From Spirochaetaceae bacterium (GTDB lineage: Bacteria; Spirochaetota; Spirochaetia; Treponematales; Treponemataceae): a stretch of 9,693 nt of DNA. This document shows positions 1 to 5,771 of the stretch, one piece after another. Both the position numbers and the translations under genes were made by a program. Position 1 is the stretch's first letter; each line of letters begins with the position of its first letter. The notes under the pieces were generated by a model. That model was given only the letters and a program-made list of their open reading frames with translations. It was not told the DNA's origin and did no database searches. Location of the stretch: NCBI GenBank assembly GCA_031272345.1, contig JAISTZ010000095.1, positions 1 to 9,693 of the forward strand. The letters are read 5' to 3'.

Positions 1-1115
1 CCGATGCCGAGCACTTCCCCGGTGGACTTCATCTCCGGCCCCAGGTGGGTGTCAACGTCGCTGAGTTTTTCAAAACTGAAGACCGGCACCTTCACCGCGA
101 AGTAGGGCGGCGGCGGGTACAGCCCCGTGCCGAAGCCCATGCCGCCGAGTTTCTCCCCCAGCATGGCGCGCGTGGCGAGCTCCACCATGGGGATGCCCGT
201 CACCTTGCTGATGTAGGGAATCGTCCGGGAGGAGCGGGGGTTTACTTCTATAATATACAGTTCGTTTTCGTGGATAAGGTACTGGATGTTCACCAGGCCC
301 TGTGTGCCGAGCGCCCGCGCCAGCACCGCCGACTGGGAGACGATTTTTTCGGTCATGATGTCGTTCACGTTCCAGGCGGGGTACACGGCGATGGAGTCCC
401 CCGAATGGATGCCCGTGCGCTCGATGTGTTCCATTACCCCGGGAATCAGGATGTCCTGGCCGTCGCAGATCGCGTCAACCTCAAGCTCGATTCCCATGAG
501 GTACTTGTCCAGGAGCACGGGGTTTTCGATTTTTTGGGAGAGGATGATTCCCATGTATTCCCGCACGTCATCGTCGTTGAAGGCGATGATCATGTTCTGG
601 CCGCCGAGCACGTAGGAAGGCCGCAGGAGCACCGGGTAGGAGAGTTTCGCCGCCGCCTCCAGGGCCCCTTCCAGGGTGAGGACCGAAAAGCCCCTGGGCC
701 GCTTGATGTGCAGCCGCTCCAGGAGGGCGTCGAAGCGCTCCCGGTCTTCCGCCATGTCGATTGAGTCCGCGCTGGTGCCCAGGATGCGGACCCCCTCGTT
801 GTGGAGGAACTTGGTGAGCTTGATCGCCGTCTGGCCCCCGAAGGCTACCACCACCCCCAGGGGTTTTTCCGTGCGGATGATGCCCATCACGTCCTCCGGG
901 GTGAGGGGCTCGAAGTAGAGGCGGTCCGCCGTGTCGAAGTCCGTGGACACGGTTTCGGGGTTGTTGTTCACAATCGCCACCTCGTAGCCGAGCTTCTTGA
1001 GGGCCCACACGCATTGCACCGAGGCGTAGTCGAACTCGATGCCCTGGCCTATGCGGATGGGGCCGGAGCCCAGCACGAGGACCCGTTTGTTCTCTGGGGT
1101 ATGGGGGAACAGCAT
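1..1115 (-). CDS. carB: Carbamoyl-phosphate synthase large subunit, free-standing C-terminal half (partial at left edge)
   Basis: This is the carbamoyl-phosphate-forming (second) half of CarB, the ATP-grasp enzyme that with CarA makes carbamoyl phosphate from bicarbonate, glutamine and ATP for pyrimidines and arginine. The 371 codons in view open with MLFPHTPENKRVLVLGSGPI and continue through RIGQGIEFDY, NNNPETVSTDFDT, LRPSYVLGG, VDAICDG, GVMEHIERTGIHSGDS, IEVNPRSSRTIP and LGPEMKSTGEV. These match the second, not the first, ATP-grasp repeat of full-length CarB. A full CarB is about 1,060-1,080 residues; here the first repeat and the oligomerisation domain are absent. An in-frame TAG at 1128-1130 lies five codons before the ATG at 1113-1115, and the next gene upstream is unrelated. 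No Shine-Dalgarno or convincing promoter precedes the ATG. The gene is otherwise intact and looks functional. It may be a split carB, as in Aquifex and some methanogens, or a truncated remnant. The downstream part lies outside the window. Confidence 0.9.
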   Translation of the reverse strand, partial: MLFPHTPENKRVLVLGSGPIRIGQGIEFDYASVQCVWALKKLGYEVAIVNNNPETVSTDFDTADRLYFEPLTPEDVMGIIRTEKPLGVVVAFGGQTAIKLTKFLHNEGVRILGTSADSIDMAEDRERFDALLERLHIKRPRGFSVLTLEGALEAAAKLSYPVLLRPSYVLGGQNMIIAFNDDDVREYMGIILSQKIENPVLLDKYLMGIELEVDAICDGQDILIPGVMEHIERTGIHSGDSIAVYPAWNVNDIMTEKIVSQSAVLARALGTQGLVNIQYLIHENELYIIEVNPRSSRTIPYISKVTGIPMVELATRAMLGEKLGGMGFGTGLYPPPPYFAVKVPVFSFEKLSDVDTHLGPEMKSTGEVLGI

Positions 1116-1201
1116 ACTGAAGACAGACTAGCGTTTTTTTTTCTTTTAGGGAAGGGGGCGCGTGAAAAACGCCGGAAGCGGGAGTGACCGGGGAGTGAGA
1201 A

Positions 1202-1223
1202 CCCCGCCCTGCATGGGGCGGGG
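1202..1223 (-). terminator. GC-rich hairpin behind the small secreted-protein gene
   Basis: A perfect 8-bp inverted repeat (CCCCGCCC / GGGCGGGG) with a 6-nt loop lies 7 bp beyond the stop codon of the 1231-1611 gene. On the minus strand it is followed by TTCTC, so the U-tract is weak. It is best read as a terminator, or an mRNA 3'-end stabilising hairpin, separating that gene from the carB fragment. The rest of the 1116-1230 gap holds no recognisable gene. It contains an A-rich run (minus strand, about 1133-1150) but no clear promoter. Confidence 0.55.
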
Positions 1224-1230
1224 CCGTCCA

Positions 1231-1611
1231 TTACCTGACGCTATCCAGGTAGTTGTCAAGGGCGTTTACGGCTTTCTTGAATTCGGCCAACTTCCGATCG
1301 TATTGCTCCCCGTGGGATCTGCGATTGGACGATGACGAATACCGCCGTTCCAAATCCTGGAGTTCCGAGTCGATCCGGCGCACATCAGCGCGGAGGCTTT
1401 CAAGCCGGCGGGTGTCGTCCAACACCTTATGCTTGAAATCGTCCTTCCTCGGCTGCTGTTGGGGCTGACCCTTGGGCGGAGGAGTGGGCTGCGGCTGAGG
1501 CGCTGGAACCACCTTCAGATTGCCCGGATTGGAATCCGGCTTTTTTTGACTCTGGGAAACAGCCAGAGATCCGACGACGCACAATGCGACGATTGCGAAA
1601 AATGTTTTCAT
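1231..1611 (-). CDS. Small secreted or periplasmic protein of unknown function
   Basis: I do not recognise this 126-residue protein. Residues 1-19 form a signal peptide: MKT, then a hydrophobic core FFAIVALCVVGSLAV, with a plausible cleavage after AVS. There is no lipobox cysteine in the right place, so it is probably soluble in the periplasm or secreted. Residues 31-54 are a Pro/Gln-rich, low-complexity linker (PAPQPQPTPPPKGQPQQQP). Residues 56-126 are highly charged and probably helical or coiled-coil (DDTRRLESLRADVRRIDSELQDLERR), with a Ser/Arg break near 91-98. The start is supported by an AGAGAGG ribosome binding site 7 nt upstream and by a strong promoter just beyond. It lies 93 bp downstream of pyrG on the same strand. 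The layout (signal, flexible linker, helical domain) fits an envelope or cell-wall-spanning accessory protein, but no function can be assigned. Confidence 0.8.
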   Translation of the reverse strand: MKTFFAIVALCVVGSLAVSQSQKKPDSNPGNLKVVPAPQPQPTPPPKGQPQQQPRKDDFKHKVLDDTRRLESLRADVRRIDSELQDLERRYSSSSNRRSHGEQYDRKLAEFKKAVNALDNYLDSVR

Positions 1612-1632
1612 ACTGTAACCTCTCTTGCCCTC

Positions 1633-1688
1633 ATTCTATCAAAATGCAAAAAAATGTCAAGTTTTTTTGAGAATTTTTGTTTTTTTTT
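1633..1688 (-). promoter_or_regulatory. Sigma-70 type promoter with A-tract UP element for the small secreted-protein gene
   Basis: Reading the minus strand, a consensus -35 box TTGACA (1655-1660) is followed by a 16-bp spacer and a -10 box TAGAAT (1633-1638, 5 of 6 matches). Transcription would start near 1626, about 15 bases before the ATG. Immediately upstream of the -35 are three A-tracts of 9, 5 and 7 bases (1680-1688, 1674-1678, 1662-1668), roughly one helical turn apart, typical of an UP element or intrinsically bent DNA. The spacer itself holds a T7 run (1648-1654). The promoter lies in the 93-bp gap after pyrG, so the small gene can be expressed independently of pyrG. Confidence 0.75.
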
Positions 1689-1704
1689 GAAACCTGTCCC
1701 GGAA

Positions 1705-3321
1705 TCAACCGGCTTCCTGATTTTTAACCGCCGCGCCCACGAAGTCCCGGAAGAGCGGGTGGGGCCTGTCGGGGCGGGACTTGAACTCCGGGTGGAACTG
1801 GCACCCCAGCATCCAGGGGTGGTTTTTTGCCTCGATGATTTCCACGAGCTTTTGCCTGGGGTTGACTCCGGAGATTTCCATGCCCCGCCCCTCGAAGCCG
1901 TCCAGGAAGGCGTTGTTGAATTCGTACCGGTGCCGGTGGCGCTCCCAGACGCCCCCCCTGCCGTAGGCCTTGCGGGCCAGGGTGCCTTCCGTGAGGACGC
2001 ACTCGTACTTGCCCAGCCGGAGGGTGCCCCCGATGTCCGTGGTGTTCTTGCCGGGGAGGAGGGCGATCACCGGGAAGGGAGTTGCCGGGTTCATCTCCGT
2101 GGAGTGGGCCCCCTTGAGGCCGAGGACGTTCCGGGCGAATTCGATGGACATGATCTGCATACCCAGACAAATCCCGAAGTAGGGAACCCCGTTCTCCCTG
2201 GCGTACCTGGCCGCCAGGATCATCCCCTCGATGCCCCGGTCACCGAATCCCCCCGGCACGATGACCCCGTCGGCGTTCTTGAGCCGGTTTTTGGCGGCTG
2301 CGGGGCCGGTGAGCTTCTCCGCGTCCACCCAGTCGATCACCACCTCCGCCTGATGGAAGACCCCCGCGTGGAGGAGGGACTCCACCACCGAGAGGTAGGC
2401 GTCGCGGAGGTCGATATATTTCCCCACCAGGGCGATGGCGACCCGCCTCTTGGGGTGGTAGAGCCGCTCGACGATGTTCCGCCATTCCCCCAGTTGGGAG
2501 GGCCGGTCCTCCAGGGAAAGGGCCGCGCACACCGCCTGACCCAGGCCCGCGTCTTCCATCATCAGGGGGACCTCGTAGATAGACCGGGCGTTCAGGTTCT
2601 GGATGATCGCGCTGGCGGGCACGTTGCAGTAGAGGGCCAGCTTTTCCCTGGTGGCGTCGTCGATGGGGATTTCGCTCCTGAGCATGACGATGTCCGGCTG
2701 GATGCCCTGGCCTTGCAGCTCCTTGACGCTGTGCTGGGTGGGCTTGGTCTTGAGCTCCCCGATTTTCTTGAGGTAGGGCAGGAGGGTCAGGTGGATGTAG
2801 CAGCAGTTTTCCGGGCCCACGTCGTATTTTATCTGCCTGGCGGCCTCGATGAAGGGGAGGGATTCGATGTCCCCCACGGTGCCGCCCACCTCGGTGATGA
2901 TCACGTCCGGGGTGATTCCGTCGGGCAGGGCCGATTTTGCCAGCATGTGCTCCCGGATCTGCCCGGTGATGTTCGGAATCACCTGGACCGTGCCCCCGTG
3001 GAATTCGCCCTTCCGCTCCTTCTCGAAGACCTCCCGGTAGACCCGGCCCGCGGTGGTGTTGCTGCTCTGGGAAAGATTCGTGCCCGTGAACCGCTCGTAG
3101 TGGCCGATGTCCAGGTCGGTCTCGGCCCCGTCGTCCGTGACGAAGACCTCCCCGTGCTGGTAGGGGTTCATGGTGCCCGGGTCGATGTTCAGGTAGGGGT
3201 CGAACTTGCGGTTCTCCACCTGGTAGCCCTTGCTTTTGAGGATGAGCCCCAGGGACGCCGCCGCGATGCCCTTGCCCAGGGAAGAAACCACCCCGCCGGT
3301 GATAAAAACATATTTTGCCAT
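1705..3321 (-). CDS. pyrG: CTP synthase (glutamine-hydrolysing)
   Basis: PyrG makes CTP from UTP with ATP, taking nitrogen from glutamine; it is the last step of pyrimidine nucleotide synthesis and is cytoplasmic. The protein is 538 residues, the usual length. The N-terminal synthase domain (about 1-270) shows FITGGVVSSLGKG (6-18), KFDPYLNIDPGTMNPYQHGE (39-58), EVGGTVGDIES (144-154) and KTKPTQHSVKELQ (191-203). The C-terminal class I glutamine amidotransferase domain (about 293-530) shows PGGFGDRG (356-363), the nucleophile Cys385 in GICLGMQ, and the His510/Glu512 pair in QFHPEF. All catalytic residues are present. The ATG at 3321 is chosen because MAKYVFITGG is the family start and an AGGAG ribosome binding site (3328-3332) sits 6 nt upstream; the frame stays open to 3435 but that part is leader. 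No clear terminator follows the stop, so some readthrough into the small gene is possible. Upstream lie a hairpin leader and a promoter. Confidence 0.97.
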   Translation of the reverse strand: MAKYVFITGGVVSSLGKGIAAASLGLILKSKGYQVENRKFDPYLNIDPGTMNPYQHGEVFVTDDGAETDLDIGHYERFTGTNLSQSSNTTAGRVYREVFEKERKGEFHGGTVQVIPNITGQIREHMLAKSALPDGITPDVIITEVGGTVGDIESLPFIEAARQIKYDVGPENCCYIHLTLLPYLKKIGELKTKPTQHSVKELQGQGIQPDIVMLRSEIPIDDATREKLALYCNVPASAIIQNLNARSIYEVPLMMEDAGLGQAVCAALSLEDRPSQLGEWRNIVERLYHPKRRVAIALVGKYIDLRDAYLSVVESLLHAGVFHQAEVVIDWVDAEKLTGPAAAKNRLKNADGVIVPGGFGDRGIEGMILAARYARENGVPYFGICLGMQIMSIEFARNVLGLKGAHSTEMNPATPFPVIALLPGKNTTDIGGTLRLGKYECVLTEGTLARKAYGRGGVWERHRHRYEFNNAFLDGFEGRGMEISGVNPRQKLVEIIEAKNHPWMLGCQFHPEFKSRPDRPHPLFRDFVGAAVKNQEAG

Positions 3322-3345
3322 TTTTTGCTCCTGCCGCAATAAAAT

Positions 3346-3394
3346 CCCCGGGGACACGCTGAAAAACCCGAAGTCCTTCAGCGCTTCCCCGGGG
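3346..3394 (-). promoter_or_regulatory. Long hairpin in the pyrG leader; possible attenuator
   Basis: Two 18-base arms (3346-3363 and 3377-3394) are complementary with two DNA mismatches; in the minus-strand RNA one of these becomes a G-U wobble, leaving a single A-G mismatch. The apical part contains C-UUCG-G, a very stable tetraloop. On the pyrG strand the structure is followed directly by AUUUUAUUG and then, 13-14 nt after the hairpin, by the AGGAG ribosome binding site. It covers almost the entire predicted 5' leader. This fits a transcription attenuator or a translation-modulating hairpin. On the other strand no T-run follows, so it is unlikely to serve as a plus-strand terminator. The structure is visible; its regulatory role is inferred by analogy with nucleotide-sensing pyr leaders. 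Confidence 0.6.
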
Positions 3395-3423
3395 AGCCTA
3401 TCACAAAAAAAGGAACGTGTGAA
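3395..3423 (-). promoter_or_regulatory. Candidate pyrG promoter (extended -10)
   Basis: On the minus strand, TTCACA (3418-3423, 5 of 6 to the -35 consensus) is separated by exactly 17 bp from TAGGCT (3395-3400, 3 of 6), which is preceded by TG at the extended -10 position. The spacer contains a T7 run. The predicted start falls around 3388, inside a C4G4 sequence, so the transcript would begin in a run of C or G and enter the leader hairpin at once. The -10 match is weak, so the call rests on spacing, the extended -10 and the sensible position relative to pyrG. Confidence 0.5.
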
Positions 3424-3428
3424 TCCCC

Positions 3429-3457
3429 TTGACACAACCGGGCGGGGTCTATAGAGT
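3429..3457 (+). promoter_or_regulatory. Promoter of the amino-acid transporter operon
   Basis: A perfect -35 box TTGACA (3429-3434) is followed after 17 bp by TAGAGT (3452-3457, 4 of 6 to TATAAT); an overlapping TATAGA at 3450-3455 gives an alternative with a 15-bp spacer. Transcription would start near 3464, giving a short leader of about 30 bases that contains a tandem TATCTG repeat and the AGGAGG site. Its -35 box is only 5 bp from the -35 box of the divergent pyrG promoter. Confidence 0.65.
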
Positions 3458-3476
3458 GTCCCCTATCTGTATCTGT

Positions 3477-3482
3477 AGGAGG
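3477..3482 (+). promoter_or_regulatory. Ribosome binding site AGGAGG of the binding-protein gene
   Basis: A full consensus AGGAGG lies before two in-frame ATG codons. It is 2 nt from the ATG at 3485, which is too close for normal pairing, and 11 nt from the ATG at 3494, which is a little long but workable. This, and the MKK signal-peptide start, favour 3494. Confidence 0.7.
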
Positions 3483-3493
3483 ATATGACAACC

Positions 3494-4327
3494 ATGAAAA
3501 AAATCTGTGGAATTTGTGCTCTCGCGCTGGTTCTGCCGGCCCTGGTTTTCGCCGGGGGCAAGAAGGACGACTCCCCCGCCGGGGCCGCCAAGTCCCTCAC
3601 CATGAAGCCCGGCGTTCTCACGGTGGGCATGGAGATCGGGTACCCCCCGATGGAGTATTACGACACCGACGGCAAGACCCCCATCGGCTTCGACGTGAGC
3701 ATGGCCAAGGCGATCGCCGCCAAACTGGGCCTCGCGTTTGAATACGTGGACACCGCCTGGGACGGCATCTTCGCCGGGGTCGACACGGGCAAGTACGACT
3801 GCATCATCTCGTCGGTCACCTGGACCGAGGAGCGGGCGGAAAAATTCAACTTCACCAAGCCCTACGTGGCAAACTCCCAGCTCCTCGTGGTGCGGCGGGA
3901 TTCCAAGGTCAAACCCTCGTCTATGGAAGGCACCATCGGCCTCAGACTCACCTACCAGGCGGAGACCACCTCGGACACCCTGGCCACCGAGTGGGCAGAG
4001 AAAAACGGCGTCAAACTCGTGCAGGGCAAGGACGTGTTCGAGTACGACAAGGTGATGAACTGCTTCGACGAGCTCAAGGTCGGCCGGGTGGACGTGATTC
4101 TGGTGGACAGCGTTGTGGCCGCGGAATACCTTTCCCAGCCGGGGAACCCCTTCGAGATCTGCGCCGAGATAAGCAACGACGAGGTCCTGGCGATTTGCCT
4201 CAAAAAGGGCAACGACGCCCTCACTGCGGCCATGAACAAGGCCCTGGACGAGCTCTACGCGGACGGCACCTTGCAGAAAATTTCCCAGGAAGTCTTCGGC
4301 ACGGACGTGGTTTCGTCAGTGAGGTAA
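3494..4327 (+). CDS. Amino-acid ABC transporter, periplasmic substrate-binding protein (family 3)
   Basis: This protein captures an amino acid in the periplasm and delivers it to the membrane permease encoded next. Counted from the ATG at 3494 it has 277 residues (280 from 3485). Residues 1-20 are a signal peptide ending LVFA, with cleavage before GGKKDD; there is no lipobox cysteine, so a soluble periplasmic protein is expected. The mature part is a family 3 (SBP_bac_3) fold: VLTVGMEIGYPPMEY (41-55), GFDVSMAKAIAAKLG (65-79), WDGIFAGVDTGKYDCIIS (89-106), TEERAEKFNFTKPY (111-124) and VDSVVAAEYL (204-213). Arg114 and Asp205 are the expected contacts for the ligand carboxylate and amino groups. 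The presence of these ligand residues indicates an L-amino acid; whether it is glutamine, histidine, cystine or another polar amino acid cannot be told. It is the first gene of the transporter operon. Confidence 0.93.
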   Translation: MKKICGICALALVLPALVFAGGKKDDSPAGAAKSLTMKPGVLTVGMEIGYPPMEYYDTDGKTPIGFDVSMAKAIAAKLGLAFEYVDTAWDGIFAGVDTGKYDCIISSVTWTEERAEKFNFTKPYVANSQLLVVRRDSKVKPSSMEGTIGLRLTYQAETTSDTLATEWAEKNGVKLVQGKDVFEYDKVMNCFDELKVGRVDVILVDSVVAAEYLSQPGNPFEICAEISNDEVLAICLKKGNDALTAAMNKALDELYADGTLQKISQEVFGTDVVSSVR

Positions 4328-4352
4328 CACCGCCACGAACACCGCACAAAAG

Positions 4353-4994
4353 ATGCTGAGCTGGATTCCTCCCCTCCTGGACGGCGCGCGGATAACCATA
4401 AGCCTCACGGTTGTCTCCGTGTGCGCCGGCCTGGTGCTGAGCCTGTTTTTGGCCCTGGGGAAGATTTCCAAAAAGGCCGTGCCGAACAGGTTCTGCTCGG
4501 CCTACATCTTCTTTTTCCGGGGAACGCCCCTCCTTATGCAGCTCTACTTCATCTACTACGGGCTTCCCCAGATTCATCCGGCCCTCACCATAAACGACCG
4601 GTTCCTTGCGGCCTTCATCGCCTTCAGCCTGAACTCGGCGGCCTACTGCGCGGAGATCATCCGGGCGGCGATTCAGAGCATCGACAAGGGCCAGTTCGAG
4701 GCGAGCCGCGCCCTGGGACTCACCTACGGCCAGACCATGCGCCTGGTGATCATCCCCCAGTCCATCCGGCGGCTGATTCCCCCCGTGGGGAACGAGTTCA
4801 TCATGATGCTCAAGGACGCGTCCCTGGTGTCGATCATCGCCCTCACGGACATCACCAAGGCCACCAGGTCGATTTCGTCCTCCACGGCCTCCGCGATGGT
4901 GTACATCCCCGCGATGATTCTCTATCTCATCATAACCGCGGTTTTCTCGGTCGTATTCCACCGGCTGGAAAAACGTTATTCCGTGTACGAGTGA
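4353..4994 (+). CDS. Amino-acid ABC transporter permease (HisM/GlnP type)
   Basis: This is the inner-membrane channel subunit, most likely working as a homodimer because only one permease gene is present. It has 213 residues, normal for the family. Hydrophobic segments are at about 12-35, 48-72, 83-106, 157-166 (short) and 181-202. Family signatures are RGTPLLMQLYF (56-66), NSAAYCAEIIRAAI (94-107) and the EAA loop EASRALGLTYGQ (116-127) continuing to IIPQSIRRLIPPVGNEF, which docks onto the ATPase. The gene starts 25 bp after the binding-protein stop; only a weak AAAAG precedes the ATG, so translation may rely partly on coupling. It ends 7 bp before the ATPase start. Confidence 0.94.
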   Translation: MLSWIPPLLDGARITISLTVVSVCAGLVLSLFLALGKISKKAVPNRFCSAYIFFFRGTPLLMQLYFIYYGLPQIHPALTINDRFLAAFIAFSLNSAAYCAEIIRAAIQSIDKGQFEASRALGLTYGQTMRLVIIPQSIRRLIPPVGNEFIMMLKDASLVSIIALTDITKATRSISSSTASAMVYIPAMILYLIITAVFSVVFHRLEKRYSVYE

Positions 4995-5001
4995 GGCAGC
5001 C

Positions 5002-5766
5002 GTGAGCATGATTCGGACCGTCAACGTGTGCAAGAGTTTCGGGGATCTCCATGTTTTAAAGAACGTTTCCCTTGTGGTTGAGCAAAAGGAAGTGATCTGC
5101 ATCATCGGGCCCTCGGGCGCGGGAAAGTCAACCTACCTGCGCTCCCTGAACCGGCTGGAACAGATCGACGAGGGGCAGATTTTCATCGAGGACAAGCTCC
5201 TCTTCGACTGCCGCGGCGGGGTTGATTCGGTGCGCATGAGCGGGAAGGAGCGCTCCCAGGCCCTCATGGAGGTGGGCATGGTGTTCCAGCGGTTCAACCT
5301 CTTCCCCCACCTCACTGCCCTGGAAAACGTCATGCTGGCCCCGGTCAACGTGCGCAAAATCTCCAAAGAAGCGGCCAGGGAGCGGGCCCAGGCCGTCCTC
5401 GACCGGGTGGGCCTCTCGGACAAGCTCGCCGCCTACCCGGCCCAGCTTTCCGGGGGACAGCAGCAGCGGGTCGCCATCGCCCGGGCCCTGGCCATGGAGC
5501 CCAGGATCATGCTCTTCGACGAGCCCACCTCGGCCCTGGACCCGGAGCTCGTGGGGGAGGTGCTCTCGGTGATGAAGTCCCTGGCCCTGGGGGGCATGAC
5601 CATGCTCGTGGTCACCCACGAGATGGGCTTCGCCAGGGACGTGGCGGACCGGGTGGTGTTCATGTACGACGGGTCGATCCTGGAAACCGCGCCCCCGGAG
5701 GTGATGTTCAACAGGCCCCAAAACGAGCGGACCCGTCAATTTTTACAGAGTGTGCTCACCCATTAA
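5002..5766 (+). CDS. Amino-acid ABC transporter ATP-binding protein (GlnQ/HisP type)
   Basis: This cytoplasmic ATPase powers import by binding the permease dimer. It has 254 residues, typical of the polar amino-acid uptake family. It carries Walker A GPSGAGKST (36-44), Q-loop Gln96 in FQRFNLFPH, signature LSGGQQQR (149-156), Walker B IMLFDEPTSALD (169-180) with Asp173 and Glu174, and H-loop His206 in VVTHEMGFA; all are intact. The GTG at 5002 is preferred because GAGG sits 5 nt upstream at 4993-4996; the ATG at 5008 is also possible but the spacing would be 11 nt. A stretch at about 66-90 between Walker A and the Q-loop (FDCRGGVDSVRMSGKERSQA) is slightly longer than in many relatives. The gene is third in the transporter operon and ends 5 bp before the helicase gene. 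Confidence 0.95.
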   Translation: MSMIRTVNVCKSFGDLHVLKNVSLVVEQKEVICIIGPSGAGKSTYLRSLNRLEQIDEGQIFIEDKLLFDCRGGVDSVRMSGKERSQALMEVGMVFQRFNLFPHLTALENVMLAPVNVRKISKEAARERAQAVLDRVGLSDKLAAYPAQLSGGQQQRVAIARALAMEPRIMLFDEPTSALDPELVGEVLSVMKSLALGGMTMLVVTHEMGFARDVADRVVFMYDGSILETAPPEVMFNRPQNERTRQFLQSVLTH

Positions 5767-5771
5767 CCATT

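Noticed and set aside
1131..1150. T-run on the plus strand as an intrinsic terminator
   Set aside because: No plus-strand gene ends here and no stable stem precedes the run.
1049..1231. Minus-strand open frame that might bridge to the carB half as a frameshifted N-terminal part
   Set aside because: It crosses the hairpin at 1202-1223, continues into carB in the wrong frame, and shows no residues of the CarB oligomerisation domain.
1693..1712. CCGG...CCGG inverted repeat at the pyrG stop as a terminator
   Set aside because: The stem is only 4 bp and on the pyrG strand it is followed by A-tracts, not T-tracts.
1429..3342. Long open frame of 637 codons on the plus strand
   Set aside because: It lies opposite pyrG and part of the small secreted-protein gene; its translation is a low-complexity shadow of GC-rich coding sequence.
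3322..3435. N-terminal extension of pyrG by 38 codons
   Set aside because: The family starts at MAKYVFITGG, a good AGGAG lies 6 nt before that ATG, and the upstream stretch contains the leader hairpin and predicted promoter.
3350..3463. GGGGACAC at 3350-3357 and its inverse GTGTCCCC at 3456-3463 as a paired operator
   Set aside because: An 8-bp match about 100 bp apart in GC-rich DNA can occur by chance, and one copy is already part of the leader hairpin.
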